Assembly (NCBI RefSeq): GCF_000301055.1
Contig: NZ_JH932301.1
Location: forward strand, 770,430-834,429
Length of the DNA: 64,000 nucleotides
Source of the DNA: Falseniella ignava CCUG 37419
GTDB taxonomy: Bacteria; Bacillota; Bacilli; Lactobacillales; Aerococcaceae
Direction of reading: 5' to 3'
Positions 1 through 8,802 of this stretch are shown in pieces. Below the pieces are notes generated by a model. It was not told the DNA's origin. It saw only the letters and a program-made list of their open reading frames with translations, and did not search any database. Each line of letters starts with the position of its first letter. The first letter of the stretch is position 1. The translations under genes were made by a program, and so were the position numbers.

Positions 1-11
1 AAAGTTCCTTT

Positions 12-1481
12 CTAATCTTCTAGGCGCTTCGTCGCCATGTGGTAGATAAATCCTAAAATTTCGATAAATAGAATGGGTGTCATTGCAACGACAGCAATCA
101 TTCCAAAGCCATCCACGATAACATCGGCATGGGGGTTGCTAAGCGCGATTCCTTGTACAAAGGCAAAGATAAAGGTTCCCGTCATCGGACCACTTGCGAC
201 ACCACCGGAGTCAAAAGCTAAGCCGACAAATAATTTTGGAATCACCCATGATAATGCAATCGAAATTAAAAATCCAGGCAGTAAAATATGCCATAATCGT
301 AGACCCGGAATCATAATCCGAACGATGGTTAAGGCAATTGCTAATCCTACGCCGAGACAGATAGTAATCAGCACCATTTTTTTACTGATTGTCCCACCTG
401 TAATTTCTTCGACTTGATCAATTAGAACATAAATAGCAGGTTCTGCTAAGATAGCTAAAATACCAAGAATAAACCCAATAGCAATAGGCCAAAATGCGGA
501 ATAGTTGTCGTAAAGGTCTGCGCCTAAAGTTTGAGTCACGGGCATAAATCCAGAAGAAACACCAGTTAGAAACATGGTGAGACCGATTAAGATGTAAACT
601 AAACCAACATTAATATCTTGGATTGTTTGTCTAGATTGTCGTTCAATAAAAAAGTTAAATAATATGAAAATTATTAATACAGGTAAAATTCCAAGGATGA
701 CTTCAAACAAACTACGTGAGGTATCTTGAAGTATAATTTGGAAAATTCCATCCGAGGCGACTTCTTGCACAACTTCAAATTCACCTTGAGTCAAATCTGC
801 ATCAAAAAATAATCCCATCACCATCATTGCAACGATTGGACCGACTGAAGCAATCCCAACCATCCCGAAGTTAAATTGATCGTCATCACCTGAACCGAGC
901 GCTGCCATACCGGCACTCATTGCAAGAATAAAAGGAACCGTGATGGCACCTGTTGTTGCACCACTCGAATCAAAAGCAAATGTAAAGAATGCTTCTTCAG
1001 CAATAAAACTTAGTAAAAAGACGATGCCGTAACATATCGTCATTACGAGGGCTATATCCCAACGAAATGCAATCCGTAACATCCCAATACTTAGGAAAAA
1101 TCCGACCCCCAATGATACTACGATCACAACGAGTGTTCCGTTGAGTAGACCATTTGACATTTGATCGATTTGACTTCCTAGGATGGTTAAAGCAGGTTCA
1201 GCTACTGAAACGGTAAAACCAATAATGGCTCCACCTGCTAAAAGCAAGGCTAGGTTATTTTTCTTTGTAATCCCTTGACCTAATATTTGTCCCATTTTAT
1301 TAATTGAGACATCGACACCTAATAGGAAAACAGCGAGTCCTACAAGAACTAGAACAGCTCCTGTAAAGAATAATACTAATTCATGATTTGAGAGTGGGAC
1401 AAAAAAGAAATGCAAAATCAAAACAATGATAGACAGCGGGATGACTGCCGTAGATACTTCTTTAAGTTTACTTAATAACAT
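12..1481 (-). CDS. DUF1538 family integral membrane protein
   Basis: A 489-residue, very hydrophobic protein with about a dozen predicted membrane segments. It is an internal duplication: the segment near residues 45-70 (FLLGVDVSINKMGQ) recurs near residues 300-320 (FLTGVSSGFMPVTQ), and each half has a Gly-rich FDSGG/FDSSG turn. This two-repeat layout matches the DUF1538 family. A transport role is commonly supposed but the substrate is unknown. The ATG is preceded by GGAGG-like purines (AAAGGGAGG). The gene lies alone or as the last gene of a minus-strand pair with the VanY-type gene, 33 bases upstream. Family call is confident; function is not known. Confidence 0.8.
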   Translation of the reverse strand: MLLSKLKEVSTAVIPLSIIVLILHFFFVPLSNHELVLFFTGAVLVLVGLAVFLLGVDVSINKMGQILGQGITKKNNLALLLAGGAIIGFTVSVAEPALTILGSQIDQMSNGLLNGTLVVIVVSLGVGFFLSIGMLRIAFRWDIALVMTICYGIVFLLSFIAEEAFFTFAFDSSGATTGAITVPFILAMSAGMAALGSGDDDQFNFGMVGIASVGPIVAMMVMGLFFDADLTQGEFEVVQEVASDGIFQIILQDTSRSLFEVILGILPVLIIFILFNFFIERQSRQTIQDINVGLVYILIGLTMFLTGVSSGFMPVTQTLGADLYDNYSAFWPIAIGFILGILAILAEPAIYVLIDQVEEITGGTISKKMVLITICLGVGLAIALTIVRIMIPGLRLWHILLPGFLISIALSWVIPKLFVGLAFDSGGVASGPMTGTFIFAFVQGIALSNPHADVIVDGFGMIAVVAMTPILFIEILGFIYHMATKRLED

Positions 1482-1514
1482 TCGCTTCCTCCCTTTAAAA
1501 AATAGATTTTTATT

Positions 1515-2300
1515 TTACGGTTCAGTGGTTGTTGTAGTCATTGCAGTGTTTACTTCATCACGATAAGCAATCCATGCTAAATACTCTTCTAAAACCAAAT
1601 TATACTTTTCCATATATGCGGCGTGTTCTAAGCCTACATAACGAAAATGCCAAGGTTCAAATTCGATTTGAGTGATTTCTTGCTTGGAGTCAGGGTATCG
1701 TAGTACAAAGCCAAACTCCGAGGCATTATCAGCCATCCATATTGCAGAAGCATCATATTGATAATTTTGATGGAGTCCTTGCCCCGTATTTAGCCAATCT
1801 GTTGATAATAAATCAACTGCAAGACCGGTCAAATGTTCTGAAGCCTCTGGTAATGCATAGAACAAGTTCACTAAATATAAAGCGTCGGCTTCGCTATATC
1901 CTTCTGCTAAATATTCATTTAGCGCGTTTGCTCGGTTATTTTGTTGGTATTCAATGGTACGGAAACCTGATATTACTTTGAGATAATAACCTTGATTTGC
2001 GGCTGCAGCAATAAAGTCACTTAAAGGTTGATAGATATCAACACTAAAGTATTTATCACCATCGAATGTTGTCAGCTCAGGTTGGGGTTGTTGTTCGACT
2101 TGATTATCGATATTAACGAGTTGCAACAAAGGATTGTCTAAGCTAGCAGACGGCGGCATTGAATTCAACCGTTCTTCAATCTCAGTTGGATTAAGTGCGT
2201 CAATCATCGGTTTAATATCCGGTAATTGATAGGTAGCAGCTTGTGCTGTAATGGGTAGTATATGAAGGATAATCAAAAAACTTAATAATATTTTTCGCAT
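1515..2300 (-). CDS. D-alanyl-D-alanine carboxypeptidase, VanY/M15B family, secreted
   Basis: A 261-residue protein with an N-terminal signal peptide (hydrophobic residues 5-20, likely cut near AQA-A). The M15B zinc peptidase signatures are present: SGFRT at 111-115, HLTGLAVD at 156-163 (zinc ligands His156 and Asp163) and EPWHFRY at 215-221 (catalytic Glu215, zinc ligand His218). The family trims the terminal D-Ala from peptidoglycan stem peptides outside the membrane. The linker at residues 65-85 is low-complexity Gln/Pro-rich, and the last residues are a run of Thr. No van regulatory genes are adjacent, so a housekeeping cell-wall role is more likely than glycopeptide resistance. Confidence 0.88.
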   Translation of the reverse strand: MRKILLSFLIILHILPITAQAATYQLPDIKPMIDALNPTEIEERLNSMPPSASLDNPLLQLVNIDNQVEQQPQPELTTFDGDKYFSVDIYQPLSDFIAAAANQGYYLKVISGFRTIEYQQNNRANALNEYLAEGYSEADALYLVNLFYALPEASEHLTGLAVDLLSTDWLNTGQGLHQNYQYDASAIWMADNASEFGFVLRYPDSKQEITQIEFEPWHFRYVGLEHAAYMEKYNLVLEEYLAWIAYRDEVNTAMTTTTTEP

Positions 2301-2429
2301 CAGGTTGCTCCTTTGCTAAATCTATTGTCTGTAAAAATTCTAATAACTCCATTGTAACGAATTTAAAAAATAAAAGACAGTAAAGGAAGTAAAAAATATC
2401 GAAGGAATGTAGTACATTTGAGTTGATGA

Positions 2430-2458
2430 TTGAATTTATCTATTTATTCCATTATAAT
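2430..2458 (+). promoter_or_regulatory. Sigma-A promoter for secG-rnr-smpB
   Basis: TTGAAT at 2430-2435 and a perfect TATAAT at 2453-2458 are separated by 17 bases, about 40 bases before the secG start. This is the only clear promoter in the 199-base gap between the divergent VanY-type gene and secG. Confidence 0.7.
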
Positions 2459-2499
2459 AGAGAGCGTTGATAACATTTAGATTTAAAGGAGGTAAATGA

Positions 2500-2730
2500 A
2501 TGTATAATTTTTTATTAACAGCATTCATTGTTGTATGTGTGCTTTTAATTATTATGGTCGTAATGCAACCCTCTAAAAGCAATGCGGCAAGTATGTTAAG
2601 TGGAAGTGACGATGGTCAACCGAAAGCAAAAGCAAGAGGTTTCGAAGCGTTTCTAATTAAAGCTACAACCGTTTTAGGAATTCTATTCTTTGTATTAGCG
2701 CTAGCGTTAGCGTATTTATCAGCAAAATAA
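2500..2730 (+). CDS. secG: Preprotein translocase subunit SecG
   Basis: A 76-residue protein with two membrane helices (about residues 3-20 and 53-73) joined by a polar loop, the standard SecG topology and length. The loop has the SMLSGSDDG pattern common in Firmicute SecG. SecG assists SecYEG during protein export across the cytoplasmic membrane. The start is ATG behind AAAGGAGG. It is followed by a terminator and then rnr and smpB, the conserved secG-rnr-smpB order of low-GC Gram-positives. Confidence 0.93.
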   Translation: MYNFLLTAFIVVCVLLIIMVVMQPSKSNAASMLSGSDDGQPKAKARGFEAFLIKATTVLGILFFVLALALAYLSAK

Positions 2731-2740
2731 TAGTGATTAC

Positions 2741-2773
2741 GACAATGTCTCTTCGGTGTACATTGTCTTTTTC
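2741..2773 (+). terminator. Rho-independent terminator after secG
   Basis: Arms GACAATGT (2741-2748) and ACATTGTC (2760-2767) enclose an 11-base loop and are followed by T5-C-T3. The arms are AT-rich, so termination may be partial and allow read-through into rnr. Confidence 0.75.
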
Positions 2774-2840
2774 TTTATTATCGTGGCACACTACGGTATA
2801 CTTTGACAGTGTAAGGATGGTAGAGTAAAGGAGGGATAGT

Positions 2841-5153
2841 ATGAGTTTAACTAAAAAAGAACAGCGGATTTTAAAATTTTTACAAGATCATCAAGAACAT
2901 AGTTATTCAGTTCAAGAACTCGCGGGAATTTTTAATTATCAAGGGAATAAAACATATAAAAAACTTGTTAAAGCTCTCGCATATTTAGAGCGAATTGGGG
3001 AGATTGAATTTCTTGCCAATGGCCGTGTCCGTGCCTTTGGTCAACTTCAAACAACATTGACAGGTATTTATCGTGCGAATGATAAAGGGTATGGCTTTGT
3101 TGATTACGAAGGAGACAGTGATTTATTTATACCACCTGGCTATGCATTGAATGCAATGGATCAAGATAAGGTCGAGGTCACGGTTCTAAAACAAGTCAAT
3201 CCGATGACTGGTAAGGGTTCGGAAGCCCGGGTAGAGCGAATCATTGAACGGCACTATCAGCAACTGGTAGGTGAGTTTTATGCTTATTCGAATGAAGAAC
3301 AAGTTGAGACAGGCTATCTGGGTTATGTGATTCCCCAAGGGACAAGTGGCCAAGCATATACAGTATTTATCTTGCCCGAAGGAATTGAACCAGTTGACCA
3401 TTCCATTGTGATTGTAAAAATCCGTGATTATCCAACAAACGAAAATCCAAGTACATTAACCGGCTATGTGGCCAAGGAAATTGGGCATCGTGATGAGCCT
3501 GGTGTGGATATCTTAGCGATTCTTTACCAGTTGAATATTCCCCATGAATTTCCACAAAATGTATTGGAAGAAGCTGAGAAGTTTGGGTTAGAGATTAATC
3601 CGGAGGATGTCAACGGCCGAGTTGATCATCGAAACCAATTGGTGATGACTATCGATGGTGCTGATGCAAAAGATTTAGACGATGCGATTGCCTTAGACCA
3701 ATTAGCCAATGGAAATTACCGGTTATACGTTCATATTGCAGATGTATCGCATTATGTGAGAGAAGGCTCACCAATTGATCGTGAGGCATTTGAACGCGGG
3801 ACATCGGTCTATCTTACAGATCGAGTGGTTCCGATGTTACCTCAGCGACTATCGAATGGGATTTGTTCGTTACATCCAGGAGTGGATCGGTTAACCTTAA
3901 CTTGCGCGATGGAAATTGATGCGCAAGGCAGTGTTGTGGATTATCAAATCTATCCCGCGGTCATTAATTCATCTTATCGTATGACTTATGAAGCGATAAA
4001 CGCGATCTATAACGGTGACAAAGCATTGATTGAAGAATATGATCCAATTATATCGACACTCTATTCAATGCGAGATTTACATCACATTTTAGAAGCAAAA
4101 CGTCATCGTCGAGGAGCAATCAATTTTGATACTACAGAGGCTATCATAGAAGTAGACGATCAAGGTCATCCAATTTCGATTAAGGCCCGTGAACGGGGCG
4201 TAGGCGAGCGTTTAATTGAAAGTTTTATGTTAGTAGCGAATGAGACGGTAGCCCAATCGTATCATGAGAAAGAGTTACCGATGATTTATCGTGTGCATGA
4301 ACAACCGGATGCAGATCGAATGTTAAAATTTGCTGAATTATTAACCGGATTTGGAATTATATTACAAGGGCATGTTGAAAGTATTCAACCGAAACAACTG
4401 CAACGCGTGATGCAAAAGTTAAAAGATTCCCCATACGAAGAAGTCGTCTCAATGATGCTACTTCGGAGCATGCAACAAGCGCATTATAGCGAAGAATCAT
4501 TAGGACACTATGGGCTTGCTGCTAAATATTATACTCATTTTACTTCGCCGATTCGACGTTATCCAGATTTGATCGTTCATCGATTAGTACACCAATATTT
4601 AATTAAACGGCCAAATCAAGCAGAAATAGATCGTTTAGAACAGCGTCTGCCAGAAATCGCAGTGCAATCCTCGAAAAGAGAGCGACGCTCTGTTGAAGCT
4701 GAACGTGAGACGGATGCTTTGAAAAAAGCAGAGTATATGCAAGACAAAATTGGTGAAGAATTTGAAGGGATGATTAGTTCGATTACTTCTTTTGGTATCT
4801 TTGTCCAATTGCCTAATACCGTTGAAGGACTTGTTCATTTGAACAAGTTAAATGATGATTATTATCAATATTACCCAGAGCAATGGGTACTGATCGGTAA
4901 AGAACGAGGTAAAGTCTATCGAATTGGACAATCCGTACGCATAGTGGTCGATCAAGTTAATATTGAAGAGCGAGAGATTGATTTTAATATTATCGATGCA
5001 GAAAATGCGGAGACAGATGATTTGTCGCACTTGATTAAACGAGAGTCATCTTCAAAAAAGAAACGTAAATCACGTAACCAATCCCATCCCGTTCGACAAC
5101 GCAAGAATACGAAAGCAAAAAAACATTCACCTAAGAGAAGACGCCGTAAGTAA
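2841..5153 (+). CDS. rnr: Ribonuclease R
   Basis: A 770-residue 3'-to-5' exoribonuclease able to degrade structured RNA. In order it has an N-terminal winged-helix region (1-70), cold-shock/OB domains (about 75-230), the RNB catalytic domain (about 255-590) with the acidic metal-binding motif DAKDLDDA near residues 274-281, an S1 domain (about 640-720), and a Lys/Arg-rich tail from 735 typical of RNase R. Start ATG follows AAAGGAGGG. The neighbour smpB fits its known partnership: RNase R works with SmpB-tmRNA in trans-translation and mRNA decay. Confidence 0.96.
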   Translation: MSLTKKEQRILKFLQDHQEHSYSVQELAGIFNYQGNKTYKKLVKALAYLERIGEIEFLANGRVRAFGQLQTTLTGIYRANDKGYGFVDYEGDSDLFIPPGYALNAMDQDKVEVTVLKQVNPMTGKGSEARVERIIERHYQQLVGEFYAYSNEEQVETGYLGYVIPQGTSGQAYTVFILPEGIEPVDHSIVIVKIRDYPTNENPSTLTGYVAKEIGHRDEPGVDILAILYQLNIPHEFPQNVLEEAEKFGLEINPEDVNGRVDHRNQLVMTIDGADAKDLDDAIALDQLANGNYRLYVHIADVSHYVREGSPIDREAFERGTSVYLTDRVVPMLPQRLSNGICSLHPGVDRLTLTCAMEIDAQGSVVDYQIYPAVINSSYRMTYEAINAIYNGDKALIEEYDPIISTLYSMRDLHHILEAKRHRRGAINFDTTEAIIEVDDQGHPISIKARERGVGERLIESFMLVANETVAQSYHEKELPMIYRVHEQPDADRMLKFAELLTGFGIILQGHVESIQPKQLQRVMQKLKDSPYEEVVSMMLLRSMQQAHYSEESLGHYGLAAKYYTHFTSPIRRYPDLIVHRLVHQYLIKRPNQAEIDRLEQRLPEIAVQSSKRERRSVEAERETDALKKAEYMQDKIGEEFEGMISSITSFGIFVQLPNTVEGLVHLNKLNDDYYQYYPEQWVLIGKERGKVYRIGQSVRIVVDQVNIEEREIDFNIIDAENAETDDLSHLIKRESSSKKKRKSRNQSHPVRQRKNTKAKKHSPKRRRRK

Positions 5154-5182
5154 GGTGATTGTGAAATAGATTGAGGTGCATT

Positions 5183-5644
5183 ATGGCCAAACAACATGAT
5201 AAACCACTGGCTCAAAATCGCAAAGCAAGACATGATTATGATATTTTAGAGACGCTGGAAGCTGGACTTGTTTTAAAAGGAACGGAAATAAAATCCATTC
5301 GTGCAGGCAAAATAAGTCTAGTGGACAGTTATGTTTCATTTCGTAATGGAGAAGCCTGGTTAAAAAATTGTCATATTAGTCATTATGAACAAGGAAATAT
5401 CTTTAATCATGATCCCCTAAGAGATCGAAAATTACTCTTACATCGAAGAGAAATTTTTCAATGGGAAACTCGTGTCAAACAAGAGCAATTAACGGTCATC
5501 CCATTAAAAGTTTATTTAGTACGTGGAAGAGCGAAAGTATTGATTGGCTTAGCACGTGGTAAGCGTAATTATGATAAACGTCATGCCTTAAAAGAGCAAC
5601 AAATGAAACGTGAAATTGATCGTGTTATGAAAGAAAGATATTAG
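5183..5644 (+). CDS. smpB: SsrA-binding protein SmpB
   Basis: A 153-residue tmRNA-binding protein required for ribosome rescue by trans-translation. Family signatures are [16 protein letters not shown] near the N terminus, the GNIFNHDP segment, [12 protein letters not shown] near residue 125, and the basic C-terminal tail. I place the start at ATG 5183, which is 5 bases after GAGGTG at 5173-5178; an upstream in-frame TTG at 5171 lies within that ribosome site. The gene begins 29 bases after rnr. No ssrA gene is visible nearby. Confidence 0.95.
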   Translation: MAKQHDKPLAQNRKARHDYDILETLEAGLVLKGTEIKSIRAGKISLVDSYVSFRNGEAWLKNCHISHYEQGNIFNHDPLRDRKLLLHRREIFQWETRVKQEQLTVIPLKVYLVRGRAKVLIGLARGKRNYDKRHALKEQQMKREIDRVMKERY

Positions 5645-5673
5645 TTAGTGGATTAATTATTATGGAATAAGCT

Positions 5674-5712
5674 AAAGCGCCCCCTAAATATAAAATTGGG
5701 GGGCGCTTTATA
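5674..5712. terminator. Bidirectional terminator between smpB and the PH-domain gene
   Basis: A strong 11-bp GC-rich hairpin with arms AAAGCGCCCCC (5674-5684) and GGGGGCGCTTT (5699-5709), flanked by A- and T-rich sequence, lies between two convergent genes. Confidence 0.85.
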
Positions 5713-5728
5713 TTGTATAAATATATTT

Positions 5729-6381
5729 TTAATTATCTAACTTAGTATGATAGCCAGTATTATTATCAGGACGATAAGCGTTAGGATATTGCTGGTCAGT
5801 TGTAACATCTAGCGCATTTTTCTTAATCATATTATATATTTCATAAGGATTTTCAATACCAATTAATTTAATACCACTTATGGTATAGCTGCCATCACCA
5901 TCTGAATAACTGCGATCAGGAGTTAAAGATACAGTTCCTCTATGGAGTAATTTACCTAACAAGTTGACATTAACATTTAATTTACTGATTTCTTTATATT
6001 CTAAACTTTGAATATCCGTTCCAATAATTCCTGACTCGATATAAACGCGTAAATCTGTTACATAATATTTGACCTTAAAAGATTCAATGATACGTTTAAT
6101 TGGAAAAATAACGAAAATGGTGAAAATTATAAAAAAGAAAATTAAGGGAACCAGCGAAAAGATAGAGAATGGTGTTTTAAAGAAATTATCGACAGGAAAA
6201 TCCAACTTTCTAAATTCATTCGAGATTGAAAAAAATGACCTCCGATGGTGATTACAATGGAAGACCAAACAATTAAGAATAAAAAAACAAAGAGATTAAA
6301 ACCATTAAATAAATACATTAATTTACTTGGTTTACTTTGCCAAAGGATCTTTTCATGTTCATCTAAAAAATATGGTTTCAT
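5729..6381 (-). pseudogene. Bacterial PH-domain membrane protein interrupted by a one-base shift
   Basis: Two overlapping minus-strand frames together make one bacterial PH-domain (bPH/YdbT-like) protein. The N-terminal frame starts at ATG 6381 and gives MKPYFLDEHEKILW, then a first membrane helix up to about residue 48. The second frame runs to the stop at 5729 and gives a second helix (VPLIFFFIIFTIF), then the PH strand pattern YYVTDLRVYIESG...IQSLEYKEI. The frames join at a T7 run (minus strand, 6229-6235): one more T, or a -1 ribosomal slip on T-TTT-TTT, restores a single protein of about 217 residues. It could be a pseudogene, a phase variant, a programmed frameshift or a sequencing error. 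Function of the family is unknown. Confidence 0.7.
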
Positions 6382-6477
6382 AATGCCTCCTAAGTTTGTT
6401 TATTTGTGTTGCTTATCTTTATCATACACCAATTTAATAAAAGCTAATAATTTATTGCTTTTAGATTTGTTCAACAT

Positions 6478-6524
6478 AAAAACGCTAGGACTTTGAGGTG
6501 ACCCTCAAAGTCCTAGCGTTTTTT
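6478..6524. terminator. Bidirectional terminator downstream of the amidase gene
   Basis: A near-perfect hairpin with about 18-bp arms around a short TGA(C) loop; the arms run from ACGCTAGGACTTTGAGG to its complement at 6503-6519. A T6 run follows on the plus strand and a T4-5 run on the minus strand. It sits next to the stop codon of the minus-strand amidase. Confidence 0.88.
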
Positions 6525-6532
6525 GTGAAAAA

Positions 6533-8038
6533 TTAAATGGTAACGGAACAGATATCGGTATGAAGAAGGCCTACTTCTTCAAGCGAGTTTGCTATTTGTA
6601 AGAGACGATACTCCTCTCCAATCGCAGCGGCAAAATGAACGCCCATTGCTAGACCTTTATCTGTTTCATGGACAGGCAAGGAGATTCCTGGTTGTCCTGT
6701 AATATTTAGCAGTGGACAATAAGACGTGCGTAAATAGGTAAAATCAAAAGCTTTCTTCGTAACATCCCACTGTGCCTCATAGTTTAGCTGTTCCATTTGA
6801 TGAATTTCGCTTAAAAGTTCCTCAGGATAGACTAAGTCTGTATTATTAACTGCTGGACTTGAGCAAGTTGGGGTCAAATATAGATCATATGTTTGATGCA
6901 AAGTTTGCATTGTTTCAACCCAAAGATCTTGTTGGGCTGAAAACTTTATATAAGCACTCGCAGGGACATTCGGTGCAAATTGGTACGTTACCCAAGTGAG
7001 AGGATCGAGTTGATCAAATTCAATGGTTGTTTGATTTTGTTCAATTTGCCGAACGAGTTGGCCCGTTTCCGTAGCCATTATCGTATAATAAGCTTCCATC
7101 ACCGCTTCGTAATCCACTGGCAAGTCAATTTCGATGACTTCATGACCGAGATTCTTAAGTGTATTCAGTGTCTTCTTCATGGCAATAATTGCTTCTGGAT
7201 CCGTATCTAAGCCACGAGGGTGTTGATAAGAATAGGCAATCTTTAATGGCTTTTCAAGCGATTCAAGGGTGGGAGCCTCAATTAAAGGTAGATGATGGAT
7301 GGCTGTTTTTTGATTTGCTTGGAAAGTTTTCAAAGAATGAAATACATCACGTACTGAACGAGATACGACGAGGCTTGTAGCTAAACCATTGACTGGACGG
7401 TAACGATTTGGTCCTTGGGCAATTCGTCCACGACTCGGTTTTAATCCAATCAATCCAGTGTCAGAAGCAGGGACCCGAATTGATCCTCCAGCATCAGATG
7501 CTGCAGCAATTGGAGCAATCCCTGCTTTGACAGCAGCAGCTGCTCCTCCTGAGGATCCACCGGGATTATAAGATAAGTTCATCGGATTATTTACTTTGCC
7601 AAAGTATTTTGAGTCCGATACGGTTTTTAGACCAAATTCAGGGACATTGGATCTCCCCCAGTAGATTAACCCCGCATCCAGTCCTTGTTGCAATGAACGG
7701 TCGGTATGTTGTGAGATAGACTTAAGTAATAAGCTAGAGCCTGCGGTAGTAGGATGGCCTTGATAAAATTGGCCTAAATCTTTTAAAAGATAAGGAACCC
7801 CATAAAAAGGGGAGAGTGTTTGACGGGTTTTTGCGTCCATTTGAGCTAAGCATTGATCCATTTTTTTTGCTTGTTGAAGTGCTGAGTCAGGATAAGTTTC
7901 CGTAATGGCATTTAGCTTAGAGTTAAAATGTTTGGTATTCTCCAAAACGGCCTCGACTAAATCCGTGCAACGATAATCGCCATTTTTAATGGCTTGGCCA
8001 TAGTAACTAGCATCTTGGTTAAAAATCATAAAGTTCAT
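6533..8038 (-). CDS. Amidase-signature family amidase
   Basis: A 501-residue amidase-signature hydrolase. The catalytic Ser-cisSer-Lys triad is visible: Lys86 in PYLLKD, Ser162 in GGSSGG and Ser186 in SDAGGSIR. The motif GRSNVPEFG precedes the Gly/Ser-rich core, as in the family. Substrate cannot be told; the protein is not GatA, because gatC and gatB are absent and the flanks differ. It overlaps the 3' end of the queuosine-precursor transporter gene by 20 bases, so the two are probably co-transcribed under the upstream preQ1 riboswitch. Confidence 0.88.
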   Translation of the reverse strand: MNFMIFNQDASYYGQAIKNGDYRCTDLVEAVLENTKHFNSKLNAITETYPDSALQQAKKMDQCLAQMDAKTRQTLSPFYGVPYLLKDLGQFYQGHPTTAGSSLLLKSISQHTDRSLQQGLDAGLIYWGRSNVPEFGLKTVSDSKYFGKVNNPMNLSYNPGGSSGGAAAAVKAGIAPIAAASDAGGSIRVPASDTGLIGLKPSRGRIAQGPNRYRPVNGLATSLVVSRSVRDVFHSLKTFQANQKTAIHHLPLIEAPTLESLEKPLKIAYSYQHPRGLDTDPEAIIAMKKTLNTLKNLGHEVIEIDLPVDYEAVMEAYYTIMATETGQLVRQIEQNQTTIEFDQLDPLTWVTYQFAPNVPASAYIKFSAQQDLWVETMQTLHQTYDLYLTPTCSSPAVNNTDLVYPEELLSEIHQMEQLNYEAQWDVTKKAFDFTYLRTSYCPLLNITGQPGISLPVHETDKGLAMGVHFAAAIGEEYRLLQIANSLEEVGLLHTDICSVTI

Positions 8039-8663
8039 CTCCTAAATAGTTTTGTCCAGTATGAATAAGAAAACGCGTTAGCGGATATAAGATAATTTCA
8101 TAACATGTCTCAAAGAGCGTGCCGCCGATTATCATTGAAAGCAATGCATTATTAGGTAACACACCCCAAAAAGCTAGTGCTGCAAACACAAGGTTATCAA
8201 GTAACTGACCAAAAATCGTTGAGGTAATCGCTCTGAAAAAGAGCGTGTCAGGATATTTGGTTTTAAGTTGCGCCATGACTTTTGCATTTACGAGAGATCC
8301 GATCAAATAAGCAAGTAGCGAAGCTGCTGTAATCCGGAAGGTTGTTTTAAGAATGGTGACAAAAGCTTCTTGATGGGGCCAAAAAGTCGATGGTGTAATC
8401 ATCATTGCGAGCTGATAGATCATTGTGGCAACCACTAAAATGGTAAAGCCAGTATAAATCATTCGTTTTGATTGTTGGTAACCAAATAATTCAGTTGTGA
8501 CATCTTGAATTATAAAGGCAATCGGGGAAACTAAAATTCCCGTAGTGACTGTAAAATGCCACAAATCAAATTGTTTTGTGGCCAATAGATTCATTGCGAG
8601 TAATGAACTAGCATACGCCGCATAGAGAATAGGTAATAAGTTCAAAGTTTTTAATTTTTTCAT
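8019..8663 (-). CDS. yhhQ: Queuosine precursor transporter, YhhQ/VUT family
   Basis: A 214-residue membrane protein with six or so helices. It has the family hallmarks: FIIQDVTTELFGYQQSKRMIY near residues 50-70, STFGQLLDN-like STIFGQLLDN near 148-157, and the C-terminal FETCYEIILYP segment. The YhhQ/DUF165 family imports queuosine precursors such as preQ0 and preQ1. The preQ1-I riboswitch directly upstream independently supports this substrate. The ATG at 8663 is preceded by AAAAGGAC. Confidence 0.88.
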   Translation of the reverse strand: MKKLKTLNLLPILYAAYASSLLAMNLLATKQFDLWHFTVTTGILVSPIAFIIQDVTTELFGYQQSKRMIYTGFTILVVATMIYQLAMMITPSTFWPHQEAFVTILKTTFRITAASLLAYLIGSLVNAKVMAQLKTKYPDTLFFRAITSTIFGQLLDNLVFAALAFWGVLPNNALLSMIIGGTLFETCYEIILYPLTRFLIHTGQNYLGDELYDF

Positions 8664-8700
8664 CGATGATATGTCCTTTTCTTTATAGGTTTATTTCACC

Positions 8701-8775
8701 ATATAAAAAAGCCTCTAAAGACTAGAGGCTTTCCCTAGTTTTGTTTATAGACAGGATGGTGTTAATGAACTGTCT
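8701..8775 (-). promoter_or_regulatory. PreQ1-I riboswitch with attenuator, upstream of yhhQ
   Basis: Read on the minus strand, a 6-bp stem AGACAG/CTGTCT (8770-8775 with 8749-8754) encloses a 15-base loop beginning TTC and containing CACC, then the A-rich tail ATAAACAAAACTAGG. This is the compact H-type pseudoknot layout of the preQ1-I aptamer. Downstream is a terminator (arms AAGCCTCTA/TAGAGGCTT, then T4-6, about 8707-8732). The tail ACTAGGG can instead pair with CCTCTAGT in the terminator's 5' arm, forming an antiterminator with one bulge. Ligand binding would hold the tail in the pseudoknot, let the terminator form and switch the transporter off. Folding was done by eye. Confidence 0.82.
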
Positions 8776-8802
8776 GTTACTTAAATCGTAAGTAAATTTT
8801 GA

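Noticed and set aside
73..417. Open frame on the plus strand opposite the DUF1538 gene
   Set aside because: It is antisense to a strong membrane-protein gene, has no ribosome site and no family signature.
1515..2300. Glycopeptide resistance gene
   Set aside because: A VanY-like enzyme alone, without vanHAX or vanRS, indicates a housekeeping carboxypeptidase.
5645..5728. Search for ssrA (tmRNA) next to smpB
   Set aside because: Only a terminator is present; no tRNA-like ends or tag-coding sequence were found.
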